DNA of 64,000 nucleotides from Vibrio viridaestus (GTDB taxonomy: Bacteria > Pseudomonadota > Gammaproteobacteria > Enterobacterales > Vibrionaceae). The notes below the pieces were generated by a model that was not told the DNA's origin, did no database searches, and saw only the letters and a program-made list of their open reading frames with translations. The DNA is taken from NCBI RefSeq assembly GCF_003856525.1, contig NZ_RJVQ01000006.1, forward strand, positions 124,001 to 188,000. Direction: 5' to 3'. Positions within the stretch are counted from its first letter, which is position 1; the number at the start of each line of letters is the position of its first letter. The position numbers and the translations under genes are program-made. Shown one piece after another: positions 33,438-43,659 of the stretch.

Positions 33438-34748
33438 GTGAAAGAGTCTCGTCCACTGTGTATTGGTATGGCTTTGGCGTTTAGCTGGTTGAGCAAGAGT
33501 GGTTGGAGACGACAGGATAGCCAGGTTGAGCGGCTTTTCTCTCCCGAACTCTATTCTGAACTGGCCTGTCGGGCTGAAAAAGCTAAGCTAGATTTTGTAT
33601 TCAGGCCTGATACGTTATTCTTAAATCCTGAAGCGCTGTATTCCGAACCAGGCTTTAGTACGCTTGATCCCATTGCATTGCTCTCATTCATAGCCAGTAA
33701 AACATCCCAAATTGGCCTAGTCGCGACAGTATCAACAAGCTTTTATCCGCCTTATATCGCCGCCAGACAGCTCCAATCATTACAATGGATAAGTAATGGT
33801 CGAGCTGGTTGGAATATTGTTACAGCAATAGATGGTCAGCGTAACTTTGGATTAAGCAGTTTATCTTCGTCAGAGGTGAAATATCGCAAAGCAGAAGAGT
33901 TCTTTCAGGTTGTTGAAAAGCTTTGGCAAAGTTTCCCTTATGACGCTCTAATTATTGATAGAGAATCTGGTCAGTATGCTGATGCGAGCAAAATAGAATC
34001 TATACATCATGATAGCGAGTTTTTTCATGTTGAAGGACCACTAAATGTTCCATCATACCCTTATGGGCAGATGGCGTATTTTCAGGCCGGGGCTTCCGAT
34101 AGTGGCAGACAATTTTCAGCGACATACGCTGACGCGGTATTTGCAGCAACCCCGACTATCGAATCGGCAGTTGAACTGAAAAAAGACCTTGTGGAAAGAA
34201 GAGCTAAGTTGCAAGGGATAAGCGAAAAATCCGCTATAAAAGTCTTACCTGGACTGAGCTTATTCTTAGGAGAGAGTCGGCAAGAAGCGCAGGAACTATA
34301 TGAATCAACACATAAGAATATGAGTTACCAGAGACGTTTTGAGTACATAGAGAACACTGTTGGGGTCGATTTTTCATCACTCACTTTGGATACTCCCATA
34401 GACTCTTCCATGTTGCCACAAACGTTCGAAACATCTCGTAGTCAAACGCATGCGACTCTCATAAGAGAATTTATTCGTGGCAATACACCCACGTTGAAAC
34501 AATTACTTGAAAGTGCTGTCGTTATTGGCTCTGCACATTGGTTAGTGATTGGTACGGTTGATGATGCTGTTGAGAGTATTGTTAAATGGAAAGATGCAGG
34601 GGCTATGGATGGATTTATAGCAGTACCAGGGGGATCGGTGGAGTGTATGGCGTTGTTTTTTGATAAATTGCTTCCCCGTCTTCAAGCGCTGGGGCTTATG
34701 CGCGCTGAATATGAAAATAAAAGCTTTAAGGAAACGATTACTTCCTAA
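33438..34748 (+). CDS. FMN-dependent LLM-class monooxygenase (NtaA/SnaA/DszA family)
   Basis: This protein of about 436 residues is a luciferase-like flavin monooxygenase. It has the family segments AEKAKLDFVFRPDTLF, LDPIALLSFIASKTSQIGLVATVST, GRAGWNIVTA and QAGASDSGRQFSATYADAVF, and FIAVPGGSVECM near the end. I prefer the GTG at 33438, with GGGG seven bases upstream and no ribosome site at the ATG 33417. Relatives oxidise aminopolycarboxylates, sulfonates or related small molecules with reduced FMN supplied by a partner reductase. Its divergent position to the fep operon suggests a role on an iron chelate, but the substrate cannot be read from the sequence. Confidence 0.85.
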   Translation: MKESRPLCIGMALAFSWLSKSGWRRQDSQVERLFSPELYSELACRAEKAKLDFVFRPDTLFLNPEALYSEPGFSTLDPIALLSFIASKTSQIGLVATVSTSFYPPYIAARQLQSLQWISNGRAGWNIVTAIDGQRNFGLSSLSSSEVKYRKAEEFFQVVEKLWQSFPYDALIIDRESGQYADASKIESIHHDSEFFHVEGPLNVPSYPYGQMAYFQAGASDSGRQFSATYADAVFAATPTIESAVELKKDLVERRAKLQGISEKSAIKVLPGLSLFLGESRQEAQELYESTHKNMSYQRRFEYIENTVGVDFSSLTLDTPIDSSMLPQTFETSRSQTHATLIREFIRGNTPTLKQLLESAVVIGSAHWLVIGTVDDAVESIVKWKDAGAMDGFIAVPGGSVECMALFFDKLLPRLQALGLMRAEYENKSFKETITS

Positions 34749-34785
34749 AAATCTTGCTTGTATCACTGGGAATACAAGCAAGATT
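34746..34785 (-). terminator. Terminator at the TRAP / monooxygenase junction
   Basis: AATCTTGCTTGTAT (34750-34763) pairs with its complement (34772-34785). Read on the minus strand it is followed by a run of T, so it ends the TRAP transcript; it may also serve the monooxygenase gene. Confidence 0.75.
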
Positions 34786-34803
34786 GAATCTATAGCTGAG
34801 TCG

Positions 34804-36708
34804 TTAGTTAGCTATCGTTTGAGCGTCTCTTGGCGCTCGTTTATATTCGATAAATACCAGCACTGCAATAATTGCTATACAACCTAAACGATATGGATTA
34901 GGCATGAGCAATGTTGCAACAGCAAGTAAGATAAACAGCAGTTTTTGCCAGATTTTGAGTTTCTGGAATAAATACCCTTCAATACCGCCAGCGAAAGCTA
35001 CGATTAATGCTGTACAAGCGATGATCGATTCAATGAACTCAAACGCATTTTCATTATGTGTCCAGATCAAACCTGAAAATGCCATCATTGCAGGAATGAG
35101 GAAGAACCCTTGCGCCAGTTTGAACGCCTGAATCGCAGAGCGCATCGGAGAGGCATTGGCAATTCCGGCCCCGGCAAAGGCTGCAAGTGCGATCGGTGGC
35201 GTGACATTCGATGTCTGTGATAGCCAGAACACAATCATATGTGCAGCAAGAAGAGGGACACCCAAATCCATCAGTGCAGGTACTGCCATAACGGACAAAA
35301 CAATGTACGCAGCAGTCACTGGTAATCCCATGCCGAGAATGACCGCAGCTAAAGCAATAAAGACCAGAGCTGACCATAGGTGGCCACCCGATAGGGAAGT
35401 GAGAAATTGCGTAAATTGCAAGCCAATCCCAGTTTGACCAACGACACCAACGACAATACCGGCCGTCGCACAGGCGATCGAAATAGGTAACGCCAGAATT
35501 GCGCCTTCACGCATTCCTTCCAGAATTACTTTGATATTTACTTTGGTGTGTTTGCGTGAGAAAGCTGCAACTAAAATGGCTGCGCATCCAGCGATCCCGA
35601 CCAAAATAGGTGAATAGCTCATGATAAGCAAAGCCGTGATAAGCACTAAAGGTAAAAGAAAGTGCCAGCCTTGCTTGATGATTCCGCCAATCTTATCGGT
35701 TTCTTTCAGACCTTGTAAGTTGAGTTTGCAAGCCATCAAGTGAACGTAAAGCAAGGTACAGCCGAAGTAAAGAATCGCGGGGGCGATAGAGACTAAGATA
35801 ATTTCACTGTAAGCAATACCAGTAAACTGAGCCATAACGAATGCACCTGCGCCCATGACTGGAGGCATAATCTGTCCACCAGTTGATGCGGCTGCTTCAA
35901 TACCTGCGGCTTGTTCTGCTTTGTATCCCAGTTTTTTCATCATTGGGATAGTCAATGAACCTGTTGTTACTGTGTTAGCGATCGCGGAGCCTGATATGGA
36001 ACCTAGCGCAGCGGAGGCGAGAACACTTGCTTTTGCCGGACCGCCACGAGATTTACCGGCGATAGCAAAGGCGGCATCAATGAAAAACTGTCCTGCTCCG
36101 GTAACCTGTAGAAAGGCACCGAAGAGAACGAAGATAAACACAACACCGGCCGCTATTGCTAAAGGTGCACCAAAGACACCGTTAGTCGAGAAAATATGAA
36201 AGCGGACCATTTCCTCGAGAGAAAAACCTTTGCTCGCAATAGAGTCGGGAAGTGCATTTCCGAAAATGGCATAGAGCAAGAATATACCCGCGACCAGCAC
36301 CATGATCATACCAACAGCGCGACGAGTGGCCTCAAGTAATAAGATAATGAGTAATCCACCCGCAATCTGGTCTTTTAAAGTCAGACCATCAAGTAAAAAA
36401 CTGATGTCATCGTAATCAAAGGTGATGATTTGTAGTGCGGACCAACAGGTCACGGCAATTAATACAACATCGATAAATCTACCGATGAAATACGGTACCG
36501 ATTTAGACGTCTCCGGTCTGGTTAGTGGAAACGAGAGAAAAATAAGGACAAGTACCCAACTTAAATGTACAGGTCTGAATACAGTAGCGGATAGATCCGC
36601 TGTAATACCTTGCCAAATTTGAAAAATTGTCAGAGCGATAGCAATCGCGCTTGCTATTAGAGTCAGAGCATTAGCAAGCTTTTCCTGACTTTTTGAAACT
36701 TCATTCAT
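34804..36708 (-). CDS. Fused TRAP transporter permease (DctQ-DctM type, TAXI-TRAP)
   Basis: This membrane protein of about 634 residues joins the small and large TRAP permease subunits in one chain, as is usual for TAXI-type systems. It has many helices and the conserved DctM-type blocks GGPAKASVLASAALGSISGS, ASTGGQIMPPVMGAGAF and LGMGLPVTAAYIVLS. The ATG at 36708 (MNEVSKSQEK) is preferred over an ATG 18 codons upstream, which lies in ordinary intergenic sequence. It uses an ion gradient to import a substrate delivered by the TAXI protein encoded 119 bases upstream. The substrate is unknown; several TAXI relatives take glutamate or 2-oxoglutarate. Confidence 0.92.
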   Translation of the reverse strand: MNEVSKSQEKLANALTLIASAIAIALTIFQIWQGITADLSATVFRPVHLSWVLVLIFLSFPLTRPETSKSVPYFIGRFIDVVLIAVTCWSALQIITFDYDDISFLLDGLTLKDQIAGGLLIILLLEATRRAVGMIMVLVAGIFLLYAIFGNALPDSIASKGFSLEEMVRFHIFSTNGVFGAPLAIAAGVVFIFVLFGAFLQVTGAGQFFIDAAFAIAGKSRGGPAKASVLASAALGSISGSAIANTVTTGSLTIPMMKKLGYKAEQAAGIEAAASTGGQIMPPVMGAGAFVMAQFTGIAYSEIILVSIAPAILYFGCTLLYVHLMACKLNLQGLKETDKIGGIIKQGWHFLLPLVLITALLIMSYSPILVGIAGCAAILVAAFSRKHTKVNIKVILEGMREGAILALPISIACATAGIVVGVVGQTGIGLQFTQFLTSLSGGHLWSALVFIALAAVILGMGLPVTAAYIVLSVMAVPALMDLGVPLLAAHMIVFWLSQTSNVTPPIALAAFAGAGIANASPMRSAIQAFKLAQGFFLIPAMMAFSGLIWTHNENAFEFIESIIACTALIVAFAGGIEGYLFQKLKIWQKLLFILLAVATLLMPNPYRLGCIAIIAVLVFIEYKRAPRDAQTIAN

Positions 36709-36827
36709 AATGACACCATCATTAAAGAAATCGAATGATGAAAACAGATGAACAGTAAACAAAAACGTTACTGTTCATCCTTCTAATCACAAAAATAATT
36801 TATAAGAATAGTATGTCGATACTGTGA

Positions 36828-37760
36828 TTATTGATTGATATGTTCGTCGTAGTATTTTTTGGCTCCAGGGTGCATCGGAACGCCCTGCAGTTTATTCATG
36901 TTTTCAACGGTCATGAATTTGGTTACACCGATAGCCTGACGAATTTGATCAATATGCTCAAATGCGACTTTGGTCATTTCGTATGCCAGTTTCTCGTCGA
37001 GCTTTTGGTTGACAACAAGAACGTTCCAAACGGCTGGAGCAGTAAAAGCAGGGACATTTTTATAGCTCTCTGCAGGCGCTTCTAGTGGCAGATAAGAAGG
37101 GTTAGCCTTCTGGATTTTTGCCAGTTCCTCTTGAGAGAAAGATAAAATACGAACATCACGAGTCAGAGCCAATTCAGTAATCGCACCTACGCCAAGGCTA
37201 CCCACAATAACGCCAGCATCTATTTGTCCATTGGCAATCGCGCTAGTGGTCGCAGTGTAGTTGAGAGATTGAGCTTTGATATCGTCTTCCGTAATACCCA
37301 GCGTATTTAAAATGTTAACTGCACTAACACGAGTACCTGAACCTGGCGCACCTAAAGAGATTTTTTTGCCTTTCAGGTCACTGACCGACTTGATGTCTGA
37401 GCTGGCTGGAACGATAAATTGTACAACGTTAGGATAAAGTGCAAATAATACGTCCGTTGGCATTGCTCGTGGGAAAGGCTTTTCACCATCGTGCGCCTTT
37501 AACGCAACGTTACCCATGGCGATACCCGCTAACTGCTTATTCGTCGCAACTTTAATGATATTTTCTACAGAGGCAGCTGTAACTTCTGCACGCATATTAA
37601 AATCGGGAATATTTTCACTCCAGATTTTTGCCAGCGTGCCACCAAGAGGGTAGTAAGTACCGCTTTGGCTGCCTGTACCTATAGTGTAATTTTCAGCCAA
37701 TGAAGGGAATGAAAGACCGACGCTGAGCACAACAAGTGCGCTTTTTATGATCTTAAGCAT
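36828..37760 (-). CDS. TAXI-family TRAP substrate-binding protein
   Basis: This 310-residue periplasmic protein has a signal peptide ending at SLAEN. The TAXI hallmark YTIGTGSQSGTYYPLGG follows directly. Further family segments are LKGKKISLGAPGSGTRVSA, ANGQIDAGVIVGSLG and, near the C-terminus, PMHPGAKKYYDE. It would bind the substrate and hand it to the fused permease encoded downstream. The two genes form an operon on the minus strand with a 119-base gap. Their upstream region is shared with dnaK. Confidence 0.92.
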   Translation of the reverse strand: MLKIIKSALVVLSVGLSFPSLAENYTIGTGSQSGTYYPLGGTLAKIWSENIPDFNMRAEVTAASVENIIKVATNKQLAGIAMGNVALKAHDGEKPFPRAMPTDVLFALYPNVVQFIVPASSDIKSVSDLKGKKISLGAPGSGTRVSAVNILNTLGITEDDIKAQSLNYTATTSAIANGQIDAGVIVGSLGVGAITELALTRDVRILSFSQEELAKIQKANPSYLPLEAPAESYKNVPAFTAPAVWNVLVVNQKLDEKLAYEMTKVAFEHIDQIRQAIGVTKFMTVENMNKLQGVPMHPGAKKYYDEHINQ

Positions 37761-38244
37761 TTGATACTCCTTATATAATAGTAATTTGAGTTACCAGATG
37801 AAGAAGCTTCAATTGGTACACTCTCGTTTTAAAAAGGAATAAAGGAAATGCCTCTAAGTCAGACGCAAATAAACAAGGCATTTCCTTATCCCAAATTTAA
37901 TCATTTACAAAATGAGTCCAACGTTTACGACACGAAGGGAACTCAGATGGTGACACTAATCCTTAGTTTTACCATCAAAGAGGTTTAACACGATATTCAA
38001 CTATTGTAGTAGTGCGTTTGTCTCAAACTGACAAACATTCGAACAAAATAGGAATACTAGTTATCAATGTCTTAGCTATATCGCTAAAGTGAATTTATTA
38101 AGTTATTGAATATATTAAATATTCTATTTTTAGTGCGGGCATTATACGTGTGCGAGACTAAAATGGGTAGCTTTTTGCCCAGAAACTGTTTTTCCTTTTG
38201 AACTGAAAAAACAGAAATAATTTGAAAAAAAATTTTCTAAATCC
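37761..38244. other. Intergenic region upstream of the TAXI operon and dnaK
   Basis: There is no gene here. An imperfectly spaced but perfect 12-bp inverted repeat, AAGGAAATGCCT (37842-37853) with AGGCATTTCCTT (37876-37887), lies about 80 bases upstream of the TAXI gene. It could be a regulator site or a leader hairpin. The rest is A+T-rich. Confidence 0.4.
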
Positions 38245-38272
38245 CTTGAAAAGGGGTTTTGTGCCCTTATCT
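38245..38272 (+). promoter_or_regulatory. dnaK heat-shock promoter P1 (sigma-32 type)
   Basis: A -35 CTTGAA (38245-38250), a 13-bp spacer and a -10 CCCTTATCT (38264-38272) fit the RpoH consensus, with CCC before the -35 as well. Confidence 0.8.
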
Positions 38273-38322
38273 ATGTGGCATAAGCGAAGCAAACGTCGTT
38301 TTTATAAAGTAAGTGAGTAAGG

Positions 38323-38351
38323 GTTGAATCCCAAACCTCCAGCCCCATATA
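38323..38351 (+). promoter_or_regulatory. dnaK heat-shock promoter P2 (sigma-32 type)
   Basis: A -35 GTTGAA (38323-38328), a 14-bp spacer and a -10 CCCCATATA (38343-38351) lie about 50 bases before the dnaK ATG. Two RpoH promoters are also known in E. coli dnaKJ. Confidence 0.75.
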
Positions 38352-38399
38352 GGGGTATGTAAGACGAAAAAAAAACAGAATTTATTCGGAGATAGCCTG

Positions 38400-40313
38400 A
38401 TGGGTAAAATCATTGGTATTGACTTAGGTACTACTAACTCATGTGTTGCTGTACTAGATGGTGACAAACCACGCGTAATCGAAAACGCAGAAGGCGAACG
38501 TACAACGCCTTCCATCATCGCGTACACTGATGGTGAAACTCTGGTTGGTCAACCAGCAAAACGTCAAGCTGTAACCAACCCAGAAAATACGCTATTTGCA
38601 ATTAAGCGTTTAATTGGTCGTCGTTATGAAGACGAAGAAGTACAGCGTGACATTTCAATCATGCCATTCAAAATCGTGAAAGCGGACAATGGCGATGCTT
38701 GGGTTCAAGTAAAAGATCAAAAACTAGCAGCGCCTCAGATTTCTGCTGAAGTTTTGAAAAAAATGAAGAAAACAGCAGAAGATTTCCTAGGTGAGGAAGT
38801 AACTGGTGCTGTTATCACTGTTCCTGCTTACTTCAACGATGCTCAACGTCAAGCAACTAAAGATGCTGGTCGTATTGCAGGTCTTGACGTAAAACGTATC
38901 ATCAACGAACCTACAGCAGCTGCACTTGCTTACGGTCTAGACAAAAAAGGTGGTGACCGCACAATCGCTGTTTACGACCTTGGTGGTGGTACATTTGATA
39001 TTTCAATCATCGAAATCGATGAAGTTGAAGGCGAGAAAACGTTCGAAGTTCTTTCAACCAACGGTGACACTCACCTAGGTGGTGAAGACTTTGATAACCG
39101 CATGATCAACTACTTGGCTGACGAATTCAAGAAAGACCAAGGTCTTGATCTGAAAACTGATCCACTAGCAATGCAGCGTCTTAAAGAAGCTGCTGAGAAA
39201 GCGAAGATCGAACTGTCTTCTGCTCAATCAACAGATGTAAACTTACCGTACATCACTGCAGATGCTACAGGTCCTAAACACCTAAACATCAAAGTGTCTC
39301 GTGCGAAGTTAGAGTCTTTGGTTGAAGACCTAGTTCAACGTTCTCTTGAGCCGCTTAAAGTGGCACTTGCTGACGCAGACCTATCTGTAGGCGACATCAC
39401 TGACGTAATCCTTGTTGGTGGTCAGACTCGTATGCCTATGGTTCAGGCGAAAGTTGCTGAGTTCTTCGGTAAAGAAGCTCGTCGTGACGTGAACCCTGAT
39501 GAAGCGGTTGCTGTTGGTGCTGCTGTTCAAGGTGGTGTACTTGCGGGTGACGTGAAAGACGTTCTTCTTCTTGACGTAACTCCTCTGTCTCTAGGTATCG
39601 AGACAATGGGTGGAGTGATGACTAAACTCATCGAGAAGAACACAACTATCCCAACAAAAGCGAGCCAAGTTTTCTCGACTGCAGAAGACAATCAGAGTGC
39701 AGTAACGATTCACGTACTGCAAGGTGAACGTAAACAGGCGACTTACAACAAGTCTCTTGGTCAGTTCAACCTAGAAGGTATTAACGCTGCACCACGTGGT
39801 ATGCCTCAAATCGAAGTTAGCTTTGACCTAGATGCGGATGGTATCCTATCTGTATCAGCGAAAGATAAGCAAACTGGTAAAGAGCAGAAAATCACTATCC
39901 AGGCTTCTGGTGGTCTAAGTGATGATGATATCGAGAAAATGGTTCAAGAAGCTGAAGCAAACAAAGAAGCGGACAAAAAGTTCGAAGAGTTAGCTACAGC
40001 ACGCAACCAAGCGGATCAGATGATTCACGCAACTCGTAAACAAGTGACTGAAGCAGGTGATGCTCTACCAGCTGAAGACAAAGAGAAAATCGAAACTGCA
40101 ATTAGCGAGCTAGAAACAGCTAAACGTGGTGAAGATAAAGCAGAAATCGACGCCAAAGTTCAGGCTTTGATGACTGCATCTCAAAAACTGATGGAAATCG
40201 CTCAGCAGCAAGCTCAAGCACAGCAAGGTGCAGGCGCTGAACAACAGTCTTCTTCTAAAGACGATGACGTTGTTGATGCCGAGTTTGAAGAGGTTAACGA
40301 CGACAAGAAATAA
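38400..40313 (+). CDS. dnaK: Chaperone DnaK (Hsp70)
   Basis: The 637-residue Hsp70 chaperone folds and protects proteins with DnaJ and GrpE. It starts with the classic [18 protein letters not shown]. It contains [32 protein letters not shown] and [11 protein letters not shown] in the nucleotide-binding half, and [17 protein letters not shown] at the start of the peptide-binding half. It ends in the acidic [17 protein letters not shown] tail seen in most bacterial DnaK proteins. Two sigma-32-like promoters precede it. dnaJ follows after about 210 bases. Confidence 0.99.
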   Translation: MGKIIGIDLGTTNSCVAVLDGDKPRVIENAEGERTTPSIIAYTDGETLVGQPAKRQAVTNPENTLFAIKRLIGRRYEDEEVQRDISIMPFKIVKADNGDAWVQVKDQKLAAPQISAEVLKKMKKTAEDFLGEEVTGAVITVPAYFNDAQRQATKDAGRIAGLDVKRIINEPTAAALAYGLDKKGGDRTIAVYDLGGGTFDISIIEIDEVEGEKTFEVLSTNGDTHLGGEDFDNRMINYLADEFKKDQGLDLKTDPLAMQRLKEAAEKAKIELSSAQSTDVNLPYITADATGPKHLNIKVSRAKLESLVEDLVQRSLEPLKVALADADLSVGDITDVILVGGQTRMPMVQAKVAEFFGKEARRDVNPDEAVAVGAAVQGGVLAGDVKDVLLLDVTPLSLGIETMGGVMTKLIEKNTTIPTKASQVFSTAEDNQSAVTIHVLQGERKQATYNKSLGQFNLEGINAAPRGMPQIEVSFDLDADGILSVSAKDKQTGKEQKITIQASGGLSDDDIEKMVQEAEANKEADKKFEELATARNQADQMIHATRKQVTEAGDALPAEDKEKIETAISELETAKRGEDKAEIDAKVQALMTASQKLMEIAQQQAQAQQGAGAEQQSSSKDDDVVDAEFEEVNDDKK

Positions 40314-40362
40314 TCTCTGAACGTTGTTCAACGAGATCTTGTTGACACCTTTTTAAGGTAAA

Positions 40363-40394
40363 AACGGGCGTTTGGGGAGACTCTTACGCCCGTT
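40363..40394 (+). other. Hairpin between dnaK and dnaJ
   Basis: AACGGGCG (40363-40370) pairs with CGCCCGTT (40387-40394). There is no good U-tract, so it may act as a partial terminator or an mRNA-stability element that sets the dnaK:dnaJ ratio. Confidence 0.45.
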
Positions 40395-40522
40395 AGTTTG
40401 TAAGCCGTGTCGGTTTAGGAAAGTAAAATTGCTATTTAACAATGGCTGATCATTTTCCTAAATCGATACATAAAGAGAGCGGTGACCGGCCGTTTTGCAG
40501 TAACAAATTGGTGACGAAGAAC

Positions 40523-41671
40523 ATGTCAAAACGTGATTTTTACGAAGTATTAGGCGTAAGCCGTGATGCCTCTGAGCGTGATATTAAAAAGGCCTATAAG
40601 CGCCTTGCGATGAAATTTCACCCTGACCGTAATCCAGGGGATGATACGGCGGCGGAGAAGTTTAAAGAAGTAAAAGAAGCGTATGAAGTGTTGACCGACG
40701 CTCAGAAAAAAGCAGCTTACGATCAGTATGGTCATGCTGCGTTTGAGCAAGGTGGCGGCGGCTTCGGCGGTGGCGGCTTTGGTGGCGGCGGCAGTGCTGA
40801 TTTCGGTGATATCTTTGGTGACGTTTTCGGTGACATCTTTGGTGGCGGTCGTCGTGGCGGTGGTCAGGCGAGAGCGCAAAGAGGCGCAGACTTACGTTAC
40901 AACATGGAGCTAAGCCTGGAAGAGGCTGTTCGTGGTTGTACTAAAGAAATCGAAATTCCGACACTTGTTCACTGCGATTCCTGTCATGGTAGTGGTTCTA
41001 AGTCCGGTAAGACCGAAACCTGTCCTACCTGTCATGGTCACGGTCAAGTGCAGATGCGTCAGGGTTTCTTTGCTGTTCAGCAAACCTGCCCGACTTGTCA
41101 CGGTAGCGGTAAAATTATTAAAGATCCTTGCGATGTGTGTCATGGCAAGGGTCGTAAACAGAAAACGAAAACGCTTAATGTTAAAATTCCTGCTGGAGTT
41201 GATACTGGCGACCGTATTCGTCTTAATGGCGAAGGTGAAGCGGGAGAAATGGGTGCACCAGCGGGCGATTTATACGTTCAGGTTCATGTGAAAGAACACC
41301 ATATTTTTGAACGTGATGGTAACAACTTGTACTGCGAAGTGCCTGTCAGCTTTGGTATGGCTGCATTGGGTGGTGAAGTTGAAGTACCGACACTCGATGG
41401 TCGTGTGAACCTAAAAGTACCAGCGGAAACGCAAACAGGACGTATGTTCCGTATGCGTGGCAAAGGCGTAAAAGGTGTTCGTGGTGGTGCTGTGGGTGAT
41501 CTACTGGTCAAACTGGTTGTAGAAACGCCTGTGAACCTAAGCGCTCGTCAGAAAGAACTATTGAAAGAACTTGAAGAGTCTTGCGGTGGCGATGCGGCAA
41601 GCAAGCACAAACCGAAATCTGAAGGTTTCTTCAGCGGCGTAAAGAAGTTCTTTGATGATCTAACTAGCTAA
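40523..41671 (+). CDS. dnaJ: Chaperone DnaJ (Hsp40)
   Basis: The 382-residue co-chaperone delivers substrates to DnaK and triggers its ATPase. The ATG at 40523 gives the standard start [17 protein letters not shown]; the longer frame beginning at 40442 is not expected. The J domain has the HPD motif in [10 protein letters not shown], followed by a Gly/Phe-rich linker. Four CxxCxGxG zinc repeats ([32 protein letters not shown]) come next, then the C-terminal substrate domain. A strong terminator follows. Confidence 0.98.
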   Translation: MSKRDFYEVLGVSRDASERDIKKAYKRLAMKFHPDRNPGDDTAAEKFKEVKEAYEVLTDAQKKAAYDQYGHAAFEQGGGGFGGGGFGGGGSADFGDIFGDVFGDIFGGGRRGGGQARAQRGADLRYNMELSLEEAVRGCTKEIEIPTLVHCDSCHGSGSKSGKTETCPTCHGHGQVQMRQGFFAVQQTCPTCHGSGKIIKDPCDVCHGKGRKQKTKTLNVKIPAGVDTGDRIRLNGEGEAGEMGAPAGDLYVQVHVKEHHIFERDGNNLYCEVPVSFGMAALGGEVEVPTLDGRVNLKVPAETQTGRMFRMRGKGVKGVRGGAVGDLLVKLVVETPVNLSARQKELLKELEESCGGDAASKHKPKSEGFFSGVKKFFDDLTS

Positions 41672-41693
41672 GCTAGTTCATCGAAATGATTAT

Positions 41694-41728
41694 GGCCAGA
41701 TAGTATGACTATCTGGCCTTTTTGTTTT
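41694..41728 (+). terminator. dnaJ terminator
   Basis: GGCCAGATAG (41694-41703) and CTATCTGGCC (41709-41718) form a perfect 10-bp stem followed by TTTTTGTTTT. Confidence 0.92.
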
Positions 41729-41867
41729 ACGGGCACAAATAATCAGAAATGAGTGTAATGTTTTTCCTGTTAACACGTCTAATGAAGGAGAAAATTGGAA
41801 AAGTAACGAATTGAGAGATAGGGTTTAACTAAGCGACTCTCAATAAGATGAATCGATGGAGTAGATC

Positions 41868-42869
41868 ATGATAATAAAGAACAAAGCCAAGTTGACTGAG
41901 GCTGATGTGACACCTGAGGAGATTTATCGGGCTAGACGTCACTTTATGAAAGGTTCGATAGCACTTGGAGCGACAGCTATGCTCCCTAGCATGCTGGTTA
42001 ATGCTAAGCCAAGTGAAGTTGAAGGGGAGTTTAATCCATCGACCCCTGATTGGCTGCGTCAGCAAATTCATCTGGCTAAAGAGAACAGTTTGTCTATCGA
42101 TGAATCATTAACGCCCTATCAGACAGTTACTCAGTACAATAATTTCTATGAATTTGGCTACAACAAAGAGGATCCCGAAAAAAATAGCGGTAAATTTCAA
42201 CCTTATCCTTGGCAGGTCGAAATAGCAGGAGAAGTAGCTAAACCAGGTCAATATGCATTGGAAGACTTATTGAAAGGTATCGATCTCGAAGAGCGTATTT
42301 ATCGTCTGCGTTGTGTTGAAGCATGGTCAATGGTGATTCCTTGGATTGGATTTCCTTTAGCGTCACTTCTAAAACGATTTGAACCAACCAGCCGTGCAAA
42401 ATATGTGGCCTTTACGTCGGTAATGCGTCCGAAAGAAATGCCAGCTCAAGATAGTGTTTTTAGTTCAATTGAATGGCCTTATGTGGAAGGTCTGCGTATT
42501 GATGAGGCTATGCATCCCTTAACCATGATTGCTGTCGGACTTTATGGGAAGTCGTTACCAAATCAAAATGGCGCACCTTTTCGGTTAGTGGTTCCCTGGA
42601 AGTACGGGTTCAAAAGTATTAAGTCTGTTGTGAAAATCGAACTTAGGGAAACTGAGCCACCAACGACATGGAGTCAATTAGCGCCGAATGAATACGGCTT
42701 TTATGCTAACGTAAACCCTAATGTGGATCATCCTCGCTGGAGTCAGGCTGAAGAACGCCGATTACCTTCAGGTCTATTCCGTCCCAATATTATTCCCACC
42801 AAAATGTTTAATGGATATGAGGAAGTTGCTTCTCTCTATCAGGGGATGGATTTAAGAAAAAATTATTAG
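41868..42869 (+). CDS. msrP: MsrP, periplasmic methionine-sulfoxide reductase catalytic subunit
   Basis: MsrP (YedY) is a molybdopterin enzyme that repairs oxidised methionines in periplasmic proteins. The 333-residue protein has a twin-arginine signal (ARRHFMKGS, then a hydrophobic stretch ending near LVNA). The conserved block RIYRLRCVEAWSMVIPWIGF holds the Mo-ligand cysteine. The segments APFRLVVPWKYGFKSIKS and ETEPPTTW are also typical. GGAG lies six bases before the ATG. It is followed 18 bases later by its haem-membrane partner msrQ. Confidence 0.95.
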   Translation: MIIKNKAKLTEADVTPEEIYRARRHFMKGSIALGATAMLPSMLVNAKPSEVEGEFNPSTPDWLRQQIHLAKENSLSIDESLTPYQTVTQYNNFYEFGYNKEDPEKNSGKFQPYPWQVEIAGEVAKPGQYALEDLLKGIDLEERIYRLRCVEAWSMVIPWIGFPLASLLKRFEPTSRAKYVAFTSVMRPKEMPAQDSVFSSIEWPYVEGLRIDEAMHPLTMIAVGLYGKSLPNQNGAPFRLVVPWKYGFKSIKSVVKIELRETEPPTTWSQLAPNEYGFYANVNPNVDHPRWSQAEERRLPSGLFRPNIIPTKMFNGYEEVASLYQGMDLRKNY

Positions 42870-42887
42870 TCTTCATATAGGAAATCT

Positions 42888-43493
42888 ATGAACGTAACAC
42901 TGCGCCGTTGGGTTATTTTTATACTGGGTTGCCTCCCGTTACTTTTTCTTGTCTGGGGTGTTTATTCTCAAACATTGGGGGGAGACCCTGCTAAGGCTAT
43001 TGTTTTGAGTACCGGTGAGTGGACGCTCAGAATTCTATTGGTCACTCTGGCTGTCTCCCCCTTGGCTCGTTATGCGCACCAGCGTTGGATTATGGTTCAT
43101 CGAAGAATGATTGGGCTATTTGCGCTTTTCTATGCGTTACTACATTTACTGTCTTACTACCAGTTCATATTGGGCGGTGACCTCAGTTTGCTAGGTGCGG
43201 AGATAGTGAAACGTCCCTATATTCTCGTTGGTGCACCTGCGGTCATTATTCTGATTACTTTGGGTATCACATCAACAAAAGGTTGGATGAAACGCTTAGG
43301 TAAACGTTGGCAAACATTGCACAATTTTGTCTATCTGGCATTGGTTCTCGGCTGGGTTCACTTGTTTATGCAGGTTCGATCGAGTTATTACGAGTCGTTT
43401 CTTTATGGCGCACTTGCTGTCATCGTACTTAGTTTTCGCTGGCCTAAACTGCAAAAACGTTATCAATCAAGACAAAAGAGAATCTCACATTAA
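42888..43493 (+). CDS. msrQ: MsrQ, haem-binding membrane subunit for MsrP
   Basis: MsrQ (YedZ) carries electrons from the quinone pool or flavin reductase to MsrP. The 201-residue protein has about six membrane helices. It has histidines in the right places: KYARHQR-like YAHQRWIMVHRRMIGL, FYALLHLLSYY and KRWQTLHNFVYLALVLGWVH (split here into shorter parts). These fit the ferric-reductase-like haem-binding core. A short gap to msrP and the shared direction make a two-gene operon. The next gene (a minor pilin) begins 166 bases later and seems separate. Confidence 0.93.
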   Translation: MNVTLRRWVIFILGCLPLLFLVWGVYSQTLGGDPAKAIVLSTGEWTLRILLVTLAVSPLARYAHQRWIMVHRRMIGLFALFYALLHLLSYYQFILGGDLSLLGAEIVKRPYILVGAPAVIILITLGITSTKGWMKRLGKRWQTLHNFVYLALVLGWVHLFMQVRSSYYESFLYGALAVIVLSFRWPKLQKRYQSRQKRISH

Positions 43494-43659
43494 GTCTATT
43501 TAGCATCTCGTTATTCCGACCACCTTCACACAGAATCAACCGTATTGATTTTGAATTTTCTCCAGTTAGATAATTGATTTAGTTGGAGAAAATATCGCTC
43601 TTAAATTTACCCTCAATGGATTAATCTTATGTCTGTTATCAGCAGCTAAGAGAGCAGAG

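Noticed and set aside
38054-38244. A small gene or sRNA in the A+T-rich region upstream of dnaK
   Set aside because: No ribosome site, no codon pattern and no terminator were seen.
40442-40522. N-terminal extension of DnaJ
   Set aside because: DnaJ proteins start at MSKRDFYE; the extra 27 codons have no similarity and the internal ATG fits.
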